DNA of 64,000 nucleotides from Bettongia penicillata ogilbyi (lineage: Eukaryota > Chordata > Mammalia > Diprotodontia > Potoroidae): the NCBI GenBank assembly GCA_023548195.1, contig JAJHZJ010000808.1, forward strand, positions 1,592,182-1,656,181, read 5' to 3'. This document shows, piece by piece, positions 12,351 to 24,469 of the stretch. Within the stretch, counting starts at the first letter, position 1. Each line of letters begins with the position of its first letter. The notes beneath the pieces were generated by a model. The model ran no database searches. It was not told where the DNA came from and worked only from the letters and a program-made list of their open reading frames with translations. The position numbers and the translations under genes were made by a program.

Positions 12351-12670
12351 GATGCTTCAACTTTCAAGGGAGAATGTTATAAGGGATATTTATTTGTGGT
12401 CTTCTAGAAAATTCCAGGCTTCAGTTAATGAGGAAGGCAGGAGAAATGTTGGTTGGAAAGCTTGAGGACTTAGGGTAGCTTATTGAGAATTGAGTAGGAG
12501 TTCTTACTGGCTTGGAGAATGGGCTTGCAGAAGAGGAGAATTAATGGTGGAGTGAGAGTATGGGAGAAGGTGCTATACTGGCACCTAAGGAGGAAGACAG
12601 GATGATCAGGTTTGGGGCACCAGTACAGTGGGAAATAGATTAGTGGGGGCATACTCTTTTACCAGAGCTT
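12351..12670 (-). mobile_element. L2-like LINE fragment, right part
   Basis: A/G-rich plus strand of the same character as 8873-10404, on the other side of the nested HAL1. Confidence 0.45.
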
Positions 12671-12788
12671 AGTTGATAGAGACCTTGGAGAATTAAATTG
12701 CCACTGAGTTTTGGAATAGGGTTTTTCTGTAGCTGTACATTGTTCCTAGATTAGATCCAGGGAAGGCTTCTGAATAGTGGGTGGTTGT

Positions 12789-12843
12789 GATGATGATGAT
12801 GATGTCATGATGATGATGTCATGATGATGATGATGATGATGAC
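12789..12843. repeat. (GAT)n microsatellite
   Basis: ATG/GAT triplets with two GTC interruptions, ending GACGAC. Confidence 0.95.
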
Positions 12844-12899
12844 GACTCACAGTTATATAATGCTTTAAGCTTAAAAAGTTATTTCTCCACAATATTTAG

Positions 12900-13145
12900 T
12901 CCTTTCAATGTTGCCACCTTCTCCATGAAGTCTCCTTTGATACCCTCATATTGTCATTGGGCAACAGTGTTGAAAATGACCTTACTTATCTCAGGTCTCA
13001 TATACCACAATAAATGTTAAAGTTTTCTGTACTGACACCTTATTCCCCTAATTATGTAAGAACTCTTATTTTATCTAAACTTTTGGATATCTCCCAGAAT
13101 GGTGTTTTTACATAGTTAATAAATGTTCAGTGAATAAATGAAGGT
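12900..13145 (+). repeat. L2 3' end
   Basis: Ends with the typical tail TTAATAAATGTTCAGTGAATAAATGAA, preceded by a degraded 'AAGTCTCCTTTGAT ... CTCATA' section. Confidence 0.6.
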
Positions 13146-13359
13146 AGTGGAAGTATTATTATTTCTCTCTTTATAGGTGAACAATCTTGAGGCTTAGGAA
13201 AGTTATATCTATGAGTGTGGGGAACAACAGAATTAGCATTCAAAAATGCTAATTTTATTTCTTTTTATTTCTAATTTGCTTCTTTTTCTTCCAGCGGATG
13301 ATGTAAATCAGTGATATTAAATCCAAACAGTCATTAAACCATATGTAAGGATCCCTGGG

Positions 13360-13520
13360 AGATGGCGTAGTGACTTAGAAAACCACATATTAACATTATG
13401 TTTTATTATATTTTTATTAATTTTGTTAAATATTTTCCAATTATATTTTAATCTGTAGCTGCACTGGTTAATATTTCAGGCTGCATGTGTATCACTCAGC
13501 AGGAAACAATAAATATCATT
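13360..13520 (+). repeat. hAT-like non-autonomous DNA element, copy 1
   Basis: Contains TAGAAAACCACATATTAACATT, TTTTGTTAAATATTTTCCAATT and ATTTTAATCTG. Two further copies lie at about 22320-22480 (+) and 50815-50990 (-). The third has a terminus like CAGNGGTGTCAAAC, which points to the hAT group. Confidence 0.5.
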
Positions 13521-14040
13521 TGAAACAAATGAAAAGTTAAATAAATGACATTGTTCAAAGAGCTTAGCATTGATTCACAGAATGATTATAGTAGGTTGAA
13601 ATATTGATGTCTTCTGTGAATTTAGTTCAGAAGGTAAAACTTCTTATTACCACTGTGACATCTCTTTTACCTAAAATTCTTTAGTTATTTTCAAATGCAC
13701 CAAGTGCCAGATGAACTTAAACTTTATTAAATTACACTTAAAAAAAAGAGAAATTGACTAACATTGAATAATTGACTTGGGTCCATGTATGTCAACTTGT
13801 ATCTTACCAAGGCATCAAGTAGATGTGTCAGGCAATATCTGAGGAAACCATTTTATGTACATTTGTAGGTGGGGGAGAAGATGAATTATAACCCCTTTAA
13901 AGAAGCATGTTAAGGAAATTTAAGCCTGCTATGGTGTTTTAAAGGGTCATTAAGAATCTAATGAAAAAGGTTAGGCTAGATATTTGAGGTTTTTTCTTTA
14001 ATTCCTATAATTCCATCTCTCTGATTTAGAGGACAGGGAT
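13521..14040. other. Intron, nothing recognised
   Basis: AT-rich; no gene or named repeat. Confidence 0.5.
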
Positions 14041-14044
14041 CACA

Positions 14045-14190
14045 GATTACAGGATCATACATTTAGAACTGGAAGGAGGCTTTAGAGGCACTCTTCTGAA
14101 GTTCCTTCATTTTATAGATGAGGAAACTGAGGCCCAAGGAAGTTAAGTGACTTGCCCAAGGTAATACAGGTAGTAAACATTAGGAATCAA
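14045..14190 (-). repeat. MIR-related fragment
   Basis: AGAACTGGAAGGAGGC, then TTATAGATGAGGAAACTGAGGC and GTTAAGTGACTTGCCCAAGG (reverse MIR core). Confidence 0.7.
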
Positions 14191-14549
14191 ATGAAGAAGT
14201 TTCTTGGAGAAAAAAAAAACTAAGGGAATACTGGTATATTTATATATGTAATTTGTCATTGGCTTTTTGATTTAAAGGGCGAAGGTTGTATTATATAATT
14301 GAAGTACTCCATTACATATAGAACACTCCATTAATGAGCTGAGAGTACCAAGAAGGGGTCTCCAGGACCCTTTCTCTGATAAGTTGTAAGCATGTGGTTG
14401 GAAGAGATGGTCTCTGAGGTCCTTTGCAGATCTATAATCCTAAAACCGCTCAAAGACTTATTAAGGTATCCAGGTTGCCTGAATCCTCAAAGAACTCCAG
14501 CCAGTCTTAGGTGCCAGGTGTTATATCCTGAAAGGCTTTTTTGTTTCTT

Positions 14550-14740
14550 AAGAAACATTGGATTTAGAGCTGGAAGGTACTTAGAGGTCATTTTACCCAA
14601 CTCCCTTATTTTACACATGAAGCAACTGAGGTCTGGAAAGGATAAGTCACTTGCCCAGTATTACCTAAATTGTAAGTAGCAGAGCCACTTTTGAATTCTA
14701 GTTCTCTGACTTTAAAATCTAATGCTTTCTCAATTATAGT
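14550..14740 (-). repeat. MIR-related fragment
   Basis: AGAGCTGGAAGGTACTTAGAGG, ACATGAAGCAACTGAGGTC and AAGTCACTTGCCCAG, ending in the reverse SINE head region. Confidence 0.7.
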
Positions 14741-14759
14741 TCAGTCTTTCTTTATAGGG

Positions 14760-15660
14760 CAGTCTTTCTTTCTCCTTGTTTTAACTCCTGTCCTCATCTC
14801 TTCATCTTCCCTCCCTCTATTCCGTACTTCTTTGTCTCTCCCTTACTCTCTTTTCAGGGCAAACTAATGTCAGATATGGTCTTTTGAATTATTCCTTGTC
14901 AATTATATCTTTACAGTCTTAAAACTGAAATGAACCCTGGAGATGATTTAATCCATAGTCTCCATTTTAAACATGGACAGACCGAAGTCCAGAGGTTTTT
15001 AGTTTCTTGTCCACTGTAGTCCCCATGTGTCTTGACTACCAAGTCAGTTGACTACCTACTACAGTAAGCTACTTCTCTGGATTTGGTTCAGTTTATTTCT
15101 TGGGGGACAAGCCACAAACCCAGACCATATACCATGTATTGCAGGGAAGGGGAAGACAGTGTGGTTGCCTTTTAAGGAGCCAACCAGGGTCAACACTCTC
15201 CCTTCTCTCATGCCAAAACCAACAAACATATGCAGAGATGAGAGGAGTGCTCTACATCTCAGTGTGATAAAGTCAGTGTAATCAGGCACCCAAACACATG
15301 ACATATTTTGTGTACCATAGGACAATTGTAATTGGCAGTCAGTGATTGGTTAAGTCTGTTCCTTGTTCAGGAATTGTTTCAGTAATTTATTCTTGTCGCA
15401 AAGCATAATTGTCTGGATCATATACAATATGCGCTTTGATTCTGTTATCCACACAAGGGAAATCCTTGACTCTGACTTATCCATTCAGGCATCAGCTGGA
15501 TGCCCCTGGTGATTGGGCCTGAACAGGAGGCTCCAGGGAGGCCAGCCTCATAAACCCAAATCTAGGAAGTGACCGTGGGTGGCAACCTCCTTTGGAAGCA
15601 ATTACAATATTCACGAACAACCGGTAATTATCACAGCTTACATGTACATTCTGCTGTACA
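14760..15660. other. Intron, nothing recognised
   Basis: Contains a weak MIR-like fragment at about 14910-15030. Overlapping short open frames on both strands at 15048-15325 show no family signature. Confidence 0.5.
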
Positions 15661-15669
15661 GTAATAAAT

Positions 15670-16055
15670 AATGCTGTAGTCGCAGTGAGCCTTGTACTTG
15701 GAATCAGGAAGAACTGTGTTCCTGTCCGGCTTCAGACTCTTATTTACCCATGTTACTGTGTACCTCTCTCAGCTTCAGTTTTTCATTTGTGAAATAGAGA
15801 TAGTAGCGCCTACCTACCAGCATGTTTGTAAGGGTCAAATGGGATCATAGAGGGTGTTCCGCAGCCCTAGGGTACTTTTAAGGTCCAGTAGTTCAGTAGT
15901 AAGGTCTAGTAGTAAAGGCCATTAAAGTGAAAACTTTAATATTTTTAAGCTATTAAAGCTTAAAACTGCACTAGGACCTATGAAACACTGAGGAATAGAA
16001 GCTTTGCAAACCTTAAAGTGTTATATAAATGTTAGTTCTTTTTATTATTATATGC
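15670..16055 (+). repeat. MIR-type SINE, expanded by insertion
   Basis: The head is GGAATCAGGAAGAACTGTG, followed by a CAGCTTCAGTTTTTCATTTG core and the 3' end CTTTGCAAACCTTAAAGTG with ATATAAATGTTAGTT. The AT-rich middle (15860-15990) is extra sequence. Confidence 0.65.
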
Positions 16056-16704
16056 ATAAGACTTCTCAGCCTTCTCATAGGATGATTTTTTTTTTTGGTA
16101 AAGAAAATGATACCTAAACAGCATGCAAAAGCAGTGAATTATGCATGCAATTAATATGGCTCATTGTTTAGTTTATGAATTTCAAGATTTGGGTGTCTAG
16201 AGTGGCCCAGAGAATCTAGTTGTCATGTGGCTGCTCCCCATCCCCACCCCCACCTCCTCATCCCCTTTTTCTTTTTTCTGAGGGAATGAGGAAATGAATC
16301 ACAAATTTAATCTGCTAGTACATACAATAGGGGCATTTGTTCTGTGAAGGTTCCCTGGTGCTCTGACTTTGGTGGTGGTTGTAATCAGCTCATATTCTGG
16401 AGCTCCAGGGAACAATCCCCATACCATATCCTTTAATCTTCAAGTTGGTCCCATAATTTTTGCCTGTTGCAGTGAATGATTGGGAACAAGATGAGGTTCT
16501 GGGGAGGTCCCAAAGCCTCAGAGCCTTGGTGGTCCCTGAATTCTGGTAAGGCTGCCCTCCGAGGAGCACTCTCTGAAGGGTGTCTCCTTTGTACATATCT
16601 CACTTTTTATAGAGCTGGGAGTCTTTGAGCTCATCGGAAGCTGATCCTTGCTCATCCCTCATTGTCTGTTTGCTCTCTCTTAGGACATGCCTTTATTAGA
16701 GGAT

Positions 16705-16920
16705 TGGGACAGCCCAGCATAGTGAACAGAGTGCTACTCTTTCAGTCTGGAAGACTTAGATTCAAATTCTGCCTCCACCACTTGTTAGCTGTTTCTCCAT
16801 GAGCAAGTCTTTTTGTTTTTACAGAGCCTCAGTTTCCTCATCTGTAAAATGAGAAGGTTGGATTAGACGCCTCCTAAGGTCTCTTCCAGCACCACAGCTG
16901 TGGTCCTGTGACTGTTCCAA
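16705..16920 (+). repeat. MIR/THER-type SINE
   Basis: The head is ATAGTGAACAGAGTGCTACT with GAAGACTTAGATTCAAATTC. The core is CCTCAGTTTCCTCATCTGTA, and the end is AGGTCTCTTCCAGCACC. Confidence 0.8.
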
Positions 16921-16974
16921 CTCTGAATTCTGTGATTTCATGACTTCTGACACATTTTTTATTTGCTAAAAACT

Positions 16975-17100
16975 CTGAGAGGCACTCTGGCATCATGTTG
17001 ACTTTCAGAGTCAGGAAGACACAGGTTCCAGTCTTGCCTCTGACATATGCTGGCTTGGGTTACCCTCTCATTGCCCTAGGCAGTTTTCTAGAACTGCAAA
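16975..17100 (+). repeat. Partial SINE
   Basis: AGAGGCACTCTGGCATCATG, then GAGTCAGGAAGACACAGGTTC; the 3' part is lost. Confidence 0.5.
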
Positions 17101-17322
17101 TTTCTGGGAGAGTGTTTTCTGCACTGGTAGAGGAAGTTCCTCACCTGAAACCTCTTATAGGTTAAAAACAAAACAAAAACTTGCTGAGAAAAACCTGCCA
17201 TTGACCGAAGTAGAATTTGGGGATTATGCACACTTCAGCTTCCCATGTCTCTTCCCTATTACTGCAGGTAATGGAGAGTTAGTTATTATCAGAATTTATT
17301 TTCAGTAGGTTACCTTTGGAGT

Positions 17323-17523
17323 GGAAATTTTTAACCTTTTTGTGTTCTGGACCTCTTTGACAGTCGAGGAAAGCTTTTCGCAGAAGAATAATTTTAAATG
17401 TGTAAAATAAGTACATAGGTTCACAGAGGAAACCAAATATATTGAAATAGAAGTATTCGAATGTAAAAAAAAACAAAAAACAAAACCTCAAATTCATGGA
17501 CCCCAAGATTACGAACCCTTGTG
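17323..17523. repeat. hAT-like non-autonomous DNA element
   Basis: Ends are inverted: TTTTTAACCTTTTTGTGTTC on the left and CCCCAAGATTACGAACCC on the right. The internal CAGAGGAAACCAAATATATT also occurs, reversed, in the relic split by the sense HAL1 (56118-59294). Confidence 0.6.
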
Positions 17524-17544
17524 TCAGGACATCCAGAGGGTCTA

Positions 17545-18054
17545 CAAATTATATAAGAAGCCAAAAGAAGTTTCCTTACTGAGAGGCACAGAGATTACTG
17601 TGTAGGTGCAGGGAAAGTTATTTGGGAAAGCTATGGTTTTGGTCATGCATCATTCATTACTCAGAGGTGAGGTGTTGGATGTCTGGGATCTCAGGTGGGT
17701 CGTTATATGGGGATAGCTAAATTGAAGAATGCAAGTTGGTTCTATCACTGGGATGACTAAGCTAATGAAAATAAGCTAATTATGGGAGAGAGATTAGGCT
17801 TCTTGTATTTCTTTGGGCAGCTCTAGGAACAATGGGAGCCAGGTGTAAAGAGGTAAATTTAGGCTTAAGTATAGAAAAAATGTCCTAACCACTGGAGCTG
17901 TCTCTAAGTGGGACAGGCTGCCTTTCCTGGAAGGAGTTCTTCTCTGGAGAATACCTCTTGGGTATGTTGGAGTGAGGATTCTTTTTTGGGTGTGGGTTTC
18001 ATAGGATGCTTGGGAGCATGTGCTTGGACTCCAATTCTAAAATCACATTTCTCT
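17545..18054 (+). mobile_element. L3/CR1-clade LINE 3' fragment
   Basis: The segment GGGACAGGCTGCCTTTCC with CTGGAAGGAGTTC resembles the CR1/L3 C-terminus and 3' UTR. It appears to continue beyond the LTR at 18765-18830 (AGGTTGTACTACATGACAGC, CCTTCCAACTCT, ATTCTGAG). Confidence 0.5.
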
Positions 18055-18755
18055 GTAAAAATCACATTTCTCCCTAGCCTCAAAACACTATCCCAGGCAG
18101 TTTCTCCCTAGCCCAAGGACACAGCCTGCCCCAGCAAAACTTTTATCTTTTTTCGTGATACAGCAGCCAGCTGCACTTCTAGAACTTATTAGTCTGAACC
18201 AGATGTGAAGTGTCTGAACAGCCTGTGCACTGGGTTATTTATAATGACATTTACTACTCACTGACCAATCATATGTATCCTAGACTTAGACATACATATA
18301 CTCCCTTACGTTTATCTTGTCTAAAAAGACACTGATGAGAGCAGCCTGGTATTCCTGAGTCAATCCTGACCTCTGATTGACTTAGTGACATTTCAGGCCT
18401 AAAACTACACCTCTATGTAGCCCCTCCTTGGGCTATTTCCCAATGAACTCTGGGTAAAATACCTGTGCAGTAGATACTAAAAGTTTGTATTCCTTTAAGA
18501 ACTAACCGCTCCTTAACCATTCCCTAATTCTACCCCAGAATACCTAGTTAGCATATTTGGCACATGCTTCAGTATAGAATATCCTATATAAACTTTACCT
18601 ATACCTCCTTAAGGTTGCAGGTTCCCTAAGAACTCTTGCCTGTTGAAAAGGGTAATAAATTTTCACCTTGACCTCAACAATGCTTAAGTCTGTAAATTCA
18701 TTCTAGGTGACCTGCCCCTGGTACCCTGGTCTTTGTGGGGATCTAACCACCACCC
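18055..18755 (+). mobile_element. Solo LTR of an endogenous retrovirus, inside L3
   Basis: Promoter-like order is visible: CCAAT in GACCAATCAT (18263-18272), TATA in CCTATATAAAC (18583-18593) and AATAAA at 18653-18658. A short R/U5-like end follows, TGTGGGGATCTAACCA. The L3 3' end resumes directly afterwards, which shows insertion. No gag, pol or env sequence adjoins it. The left border is uncertain, and a duplicated ATCACATTTCTC motif sits there. Confidence 0.6.
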
Positions 18756-18764
18756 CCTTCCAGC

Positions 18765-18960
18765 CCTCATCAGGTTGTACTACATGACAGCTGAGGACCT
18801 TCCAACTCTAAACTTCTGCAATTCTGAGACTGTTTGTAGTATCATGGATTTTAAAATCGGAAAGGAACCTTTGAATATCATCTATTAATTTTTTTCTTAA
18901 ACAAATAAGGAAATTGAGACCCACAAAGGTGAAGTGAATTTCTTGTAGCTTCTAAAAATT
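18765..18960. repeat. L3 tail and MIR-related fragment
   Basis: The L3 tail (to about 18830) is followed by a reverse MIR-type fragment with AAATAAGGAAATTGAGACCC. Confidence 0.5.
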
Positions 18961-19999
18961 TAATTGTTTCCCCATAATCTCTTTCAACATTTGTTATTTT
19001 TCTTTTTTGGAAAGGAAATCTGATGGAAATCTCAATCTCATAGATGTGGCATCAGACCTTAGATTTGCTTTGGGTTTCTCTTAATTATTAGTGATTTAGA
19101 ATATTTTTTTTTACCCTATCAATAGCTTGGATTTTTTACTTAAGATAAGGATAGAAACAGTAAATGGCATATAAAAGGAAATTATCTCAAGTTTCAAAAT
19201 TGAAGAACCAAATTTAAGTGATTATACTAGATTATATTAAATTAGAATTATCTAGGAACCTCTAGATTTGGAACTAGAGAAATAGAGCTCCCTGAGAATA
19301 AAACCTATTGTCCAAGAAAAGATATTTAGGGACCAAACAATTATATGAGATGTCTAGGACTCAAAATGTGCTGATTAAATGGATGTTGACAATGGGTCAC
19401 TAGGATACAGGAAGTCTTTGTATAAGGTAATATTGGTGATAATTATTGTATTACTTTGCATGGTTTATTTTTAAGTAAGTCATATCATAACAGAGAGAAA
19501 AACTCCTTCAGCTCTGTTTGATTTCAGGCATGGATCCTATCTTGACAGCCCGCCATGTAATCACAGTGTGTTAAAAACAAGTCTCAGGATTAACTAGGTG
19601 GAGAAATTTCCATTTCAGAAAGGAAATATCACAATGGGGAAATAGAGTCAGGAGTTAAGCCAGGCCCAGGTTATCCCCCAACTTTTCCCAGGCCACACGT
19701 ATATCTACATTTTGCTGTTCCTGCAGCCCATGCCTTTTTTTTTTTTTTTTTAACTGTTGGCTTCATGGCAATTCAGACAACTATCCCTGTAATCAAAGCC
19801 CAAAACAATAGTAAGTTAACAGTCCCAAGATTTTTTTTACCTTAAATAGCTAAATTTCACTAACCACAGTTGAGGGCTTGAATATCTTTCCTGACATCTC
19901 CCTATTTCATTTATCCTTTACTTAAAAATTAAAATTAACCATATTCTGGTGCTTCATATATATAGCAAATATCTCACGTTCCAGTGAATGAGATAACGT
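18961..19999. other. Intron, nothing recognised
   Basis: AT-rich with a poly-T run at 19735-19752. No gene or named repeat. Confidence 0.5.
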
Positions 20000-21160
20000 A
20001 TGTGGAGGGTTTCAGCTGCAGTCGAATGGAAAAGTCCCATTGTTCTTAGGATGCGGCAGAGAAGCAGACAGTAGAAATGTCATTTCCGCTGATAAAAATC
20101 TTTTCACTTTCTGATGCTGAATGACTTGACACGGCCAAGGAAACTTCTTCACTAGCTGGGGCTCTGTGTAGTGCCTGTAGGAGCAATTGTCAGGCTGCAT
20201 CTCCAGGGGGATTACTTCCCAGGGTGATGGATTGCATGCCCTAGGCTGGAATTGCAACTGTTTCCAAAGTTCTTGGGTTCAGGGTGTGTGAGGTCTCCAC
20301 AGGATGGTTGAGGTGGTTGGTGGTAGGGGTTGACTTTCCTGACACCTTTCTCTCCCTCAGGATATAACTGCTTCTTCTAGTCTGGGCTGCCTATCCTGGG
20401 TGTGTGGCAATGGCTGGAAGCTGGAGGGGATGGCTGACTCCTCCAGGGGAGCTGTTTCCTGGATAATGGCTGGGAGGTCTGGGTACATGCCAGGGGGTCA
20501 GAACTCTGTTCACTGGTACAACAGAGAGAATAAGGGAAGGGCAGCTGTCGTCGAATGGTCGCATAAACTACCCATTGCCCAATGCCTTGATGGATTTTGT
20601 GGCTGATCTCTGGCAGTTTGTTGCGTAGCACAATCCACCCTAGCCCAGGACACATACCGCTTGGGGGAAAGCCATCCAAGGTCACCAGACTCCTTAGAGA
20701 TGCATTGTTCTTCCACAAAGAGGTTTCACCTGTCTCTAGCTCAGGTTCTGGCTCTAACCCTTTAACTCTTTCCACTGCAATGGCAATACACATTAGCCCC
20801 GAGGGTGGGGCCCTGCTTGCTTTTATCTCCTGCCTACAGGCTATTTCAGAGTGGGAGAGCTGTGGCGCTCTCTTTAAGGCTGCCTTCCTACTCCACCAGT
20901 TAGCCTTCAGGATAGAAGTCTTACTGGCTTTCCTGTCAGTCACCTCCCACTTCTTTTTGAAGGGAGAGGGGGACCCTGCTTCACTCTGTGCTCCCGGTGG
21001 GAGCAACTGGCCAGGCTCTGCAAAGCCAATTCTTTCGCTTGCCAGTTCTAGTCTGTTGTTCCACTGGCTCAGAGCACGTCCAGACCTCAGTCTCTGGCCT
21101 TCATTTGCTTTTGGCCAGTTTTCCTTCTGCCCCCTCCACCCTCCTCTTTAAGTGCTAGGT
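20000..21160 (-). other. Unidentified GC-rich open stretch
   Basis: This 1.1 kb block is richer in GC than its surroundings. It carries long overlapping open frames on both strands: 209 codons on the minus strand (20377-21006) and 184 on the plus strand (20597-21151). The minus frame has a basic start (FKKKWEVTDRKASKTSILKA), an acidic repeat (LEPEPELETGE) and a central GLGWIVLRNKLPEISHKI. I recognise no domain. An old retroelement internal region or an unknown processed sequence are both possible. There are no splice sites or codon patterns strong enough to call a host gene. Confidence 0.3.
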
Positions 21161-21219
21161 GAGAATAGCTCCTGCATGTAGTGCCACACTGTAAGATTTA
21201 CAAAGTGGTTTTCTTTACA

Positions 21220-21246
21220 ACCTGGGTATGTGTGTGTGTGTGTGTC
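21220..21246. repeat. Short (TG)n
   Basis: About 10 TG units. Confidence 0.85.
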
Positions 21247-22319
21247 TCCCCTCTTCCCACTAGACCATGCCTAAAAGTTTCCATAATTTTCATATGTTTG
21301 TATGCAGATTTTTTTTTTATATAAAAATGTGGCCTGGGTCAATGAATTCACCTTGAAATAATATTTTAGGATTCTGCTAAAGGAGGTGGGCCAAGTATCT
21401 TTCAGCCCACAGGGCAAAGGAATGTGGAAAGAGCAGGTGCTTTATATTTGGGTTTTAATTCTTTGAGGATTTGTTAGGAACACATTGTCTAGTCCTCATT
21501 TAGACCTGTGTTTTAGTTGCCTTGGTACCAGGCCTCTGGTAAGATAGTGTTTAACCAAGGAACAATTCCCCTAGGACAGGTTGTCTTTCTTGTCAACAAC
21601 TTGTACCCTACACCTCGATCAAGTAACTTTGTGATATTTTATTTTATTTTGAGAAATAAAAACTTTATTTTTTACCTATGAAAAAATTAAACCTTATTCT
21701 TGCTGCCTTGGAAGGAATCCAGTAATATCCATCTCAGTATTTGGCCTTTGACTTCAAAGTATAAATTCACAGGAGCAAAGGAAGGACCTATGAGCTTGAC
21801 TTCAATTCCTGGGAAAATTCTAGAATAGATTATTAAAGACTTGGTAAACAAACCTCTAGAAAGAGAAGTAGCGACTATAAAAAAAAAGTCCAGTATGTCT
21901 TCAGAACAGGTCATGCCAGACTGACCTCATTTCCCTTTTTCGTAGAATTATTGCACCAGTGTTTGGGGAATTCTGAGCTTAAAGTATCTCCTGTTCATGT
22001 GGAGAAGATGGAGAGATGGGAGTTAGAGAATAATACAATAAGATGCAGAACTGGTTGGATTGCTGGACCCAAAGAAGAGTTAATGGTTCGGTGGTCAGTG
22101 TGGGAGGAAATCTCCAGTGCAGTGCCTGAGATCTGTAATTGGTTCTATGCTGTTAATCAGTTTTATCAGTGACTTGGATAGGATGATTGTTATGCTCTTA
22201 CATAGGTGACATGTTCTTCAGATTGTAGATGGCAAGAAACTGGAGGAGATCGCTAATACAGGGAATGACACAATCTGAATCCAGAAGGATTTTAGCAGGT
22301 TAGAGTTGGTGATATCCCT

Positions 22320-22480
22320 GCCAACAGCATAGTGACTTTAAAAACCACAAATTAACAGTATCTATGTTGTATTGTACTTTTATTTATTATGTTAGACATT
22401 TCCCTGTCACATTTTCATCCATTTGGGCTGGCACCAGGGAGTCTTACAGGGTTTCTGTTGGACACCTTTGGGCTGAATCT
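22320..22480 (+). repeat. hAT-like non-autonomous DNA element, copy 2
   Basis: AAAAACCACAAATTAACAGTATC, then CTATGTTGTATTGTAC; ends near TTGGACACCTTTGGGC. Confidence 0.5.
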
Positions 22481-22689
22481 AAGAAGATGAAATTCAGTCA
22501 GAATCAATGTGAAATCTTTCTCTTGGGTCCAGAAAAAAAATCAACTTTACAAGTATAAGGCGTGGATAGACAACAGTTAGGAAAACACTTATTGAGTTGG
22601 GGACTTTCCAAAGGGTGTTGACTTATTCTCTGTTACTATGGACACTGGAAGACTCCTGTTGCAAATCAGTGTAATTACGGACCAATCAC

Positions 22690-22860
22690 AGTCTTATTTT
22701 ATTTTTGGAGGGAGAAAGGCAAGGCAGTTAGGGTTAAATTACTTGCCCAAGGTCACACATCTAGTAAGTGTCAATCATCTGAGGACCCATTTGAAGTCAG
22801 ATCCTCCTGACTCTAGGGCCAGCGGTCTTTACGCTGTGCCACTTAGCTACCCCTACAGTC
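22690..22860 (-). repeat. Marsupial tRNA-derived SINE, partial
   Basis: TACTTGCCCAAGGTCACACA, GATCCTCCTGACTCTAGGGC and GTGCCACTTAGCTACCCC (reverse head). Confidence 0.8.
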
Positions 22861-23864
22861 TTAGTTTTGTTGGTGCTTTTGACATTTTATAATGAACTTA
22901 TATTACCAAACTGTATAAAAGGATGCTCTGATTAAATGAATGAGTCTTTGATCACCAAAGAATCACTGACCTATATTGTTGGTAATTGCTCGCCTTACCA
23001 GTAAATATTATGCATTGACTTTTGTGTCTCTTTTCCCTTAATCACAGATTTATTATGACATTGTAGCAGTAGAATGAATCTAATAAGATGAAATTCATTG
23101 TGAAGTCTTTCACTTGGATACAGAAAAAATCAGCTTTACAAATATAAGGAATGGATAGACAGCAGTTCTGAAAAAGACTTAGGAAATCTAGTGGACCACA
23201 AGCTCATTGTGAGGGAGCAGTATGATGTGGCCTCTAGAAAAAAGGCTAATGTGATAGAAGGCTGTATTAAAAGTCACATCTTCCAGGAATAGGGAGGTGA
23301 TAGTGTCATTGCATTGTGCCTTTGTCAGGCCTCATTATCTGGAGTGTATTGTGTTTCACACTCTTCAGAAGGACATAGATAAGGTGGAGGGTGAACCGAG
23401 GAGGGCTACCAGGATGATGAATGGTCCGGATCCCATGATATGGGAGGATTGATTGAGATAACTGGACCTGTCCAGCCTGGAGAAAAGAAGAATTGAGAGG
23501 AAGCTGGTAGCTCTTTTCAAGGATCTGAAGGATTGTCTTGTGGAGGAGGGGTTCAGTTTGTTTTGTTTGGCTCCAGCACCAGGAGCAGCTGCAGAGAGGC
23601 ACACTGAAACTTGATGTCAGGAAGAACTTGTTCCAGACAGGAAAAGAGTAGCTTGGAGAGGTGGTTGGTCCCTTTTCCTTGGGGGCCTTCAGAGGGAAGG
23701 TGGATGATCAGTTCTCAGGTATGTTGTTATGTATAGTCCTTTTGTGTAGTAAGTTGGATTAGGTAGCGGTCCCCTCCAACTTGAAATACTGTGATTCTGT
23801 AAGGAATATATTTGAAAATAAGAGTGTTGTACAAACAAAAGATATAAAAATTTAGAAAAACAAT

Positions 23865-23990
23865 TATTAATTCCTTGAAGGTAGAGACAATCTATATTTT
23901 ATTTAAAAAAAAATTCCAGGTATCTAGAAACATACTGGTACATAATAAGTGCTTGCTAAATTTTTTAAAAATTGAATTATGCTAGATACC
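23865..23990 (+). repeat. L2 3' end
   Basis: CCTTGAAGGTAGAGACAATC and GTACATAATAAGTGCTTGC. Confidence 0.6.
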
Positions 23991-24469
23991 TTTCAAAGTA
24001 CATTTCAAGTCAGCTACCTATTTTTGTATAGTTTGTGGTAGCAATCTTTTCTCATTTTAGGTGACAGGATGTAGAAAGAACATGGGTACAGTGTGTTCCA
24101 TTTCAGTCAAATGTGAATTATAATTTGATTCTATTTCTGATATTTTTTCAAAGTGACCTATAAACATTGGGTTTAAACCCTGTGCTGACTTAAAGAAAAA
24201 AAATTTTAAATAGAAAAATAAACATTGAGTCATTTTGAACTTCCTGGAGTTGCTGGTTTAGTCTAGGAGAGACAGCATTTGGATATAAAGCTTGAGAGAC
24301 TTCTCTAAGGTCTTACATTTAAGTCTACAGAGGAGGGACAACTTTGTACTTTGCCATTTTGAAATGTGATTCTGGCAGGTGTCCAAAGATGGAAATTGTG
24401 ACTTCACTTTAATAGTATTGCTACCGTATTGATTTGTTGTGATCCTCTAGATATTTTGAATTTAATTTT

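Larger units (their letters stand above)
21680..23805 (+). mobile_element. L3/CR1-clade LINE fragment with nested insertions
   Basis: At 23353-23412 one frame reads LQKDIDKVEGEPRRATRMMN, which is the CR1/L3 ORF2 C-terminal pattern (KVQRRATRM in related elements). Upstream, 21690-22300 has the L3 RT-domain character with many stops. The 3' end (23680-23805) finishes CCCCTCCAACTTGAAATACTGTG. A hAT-like element (22320-22480) and a reverse SINE (22690-22860) are nested inside. Confidence 0.7.
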
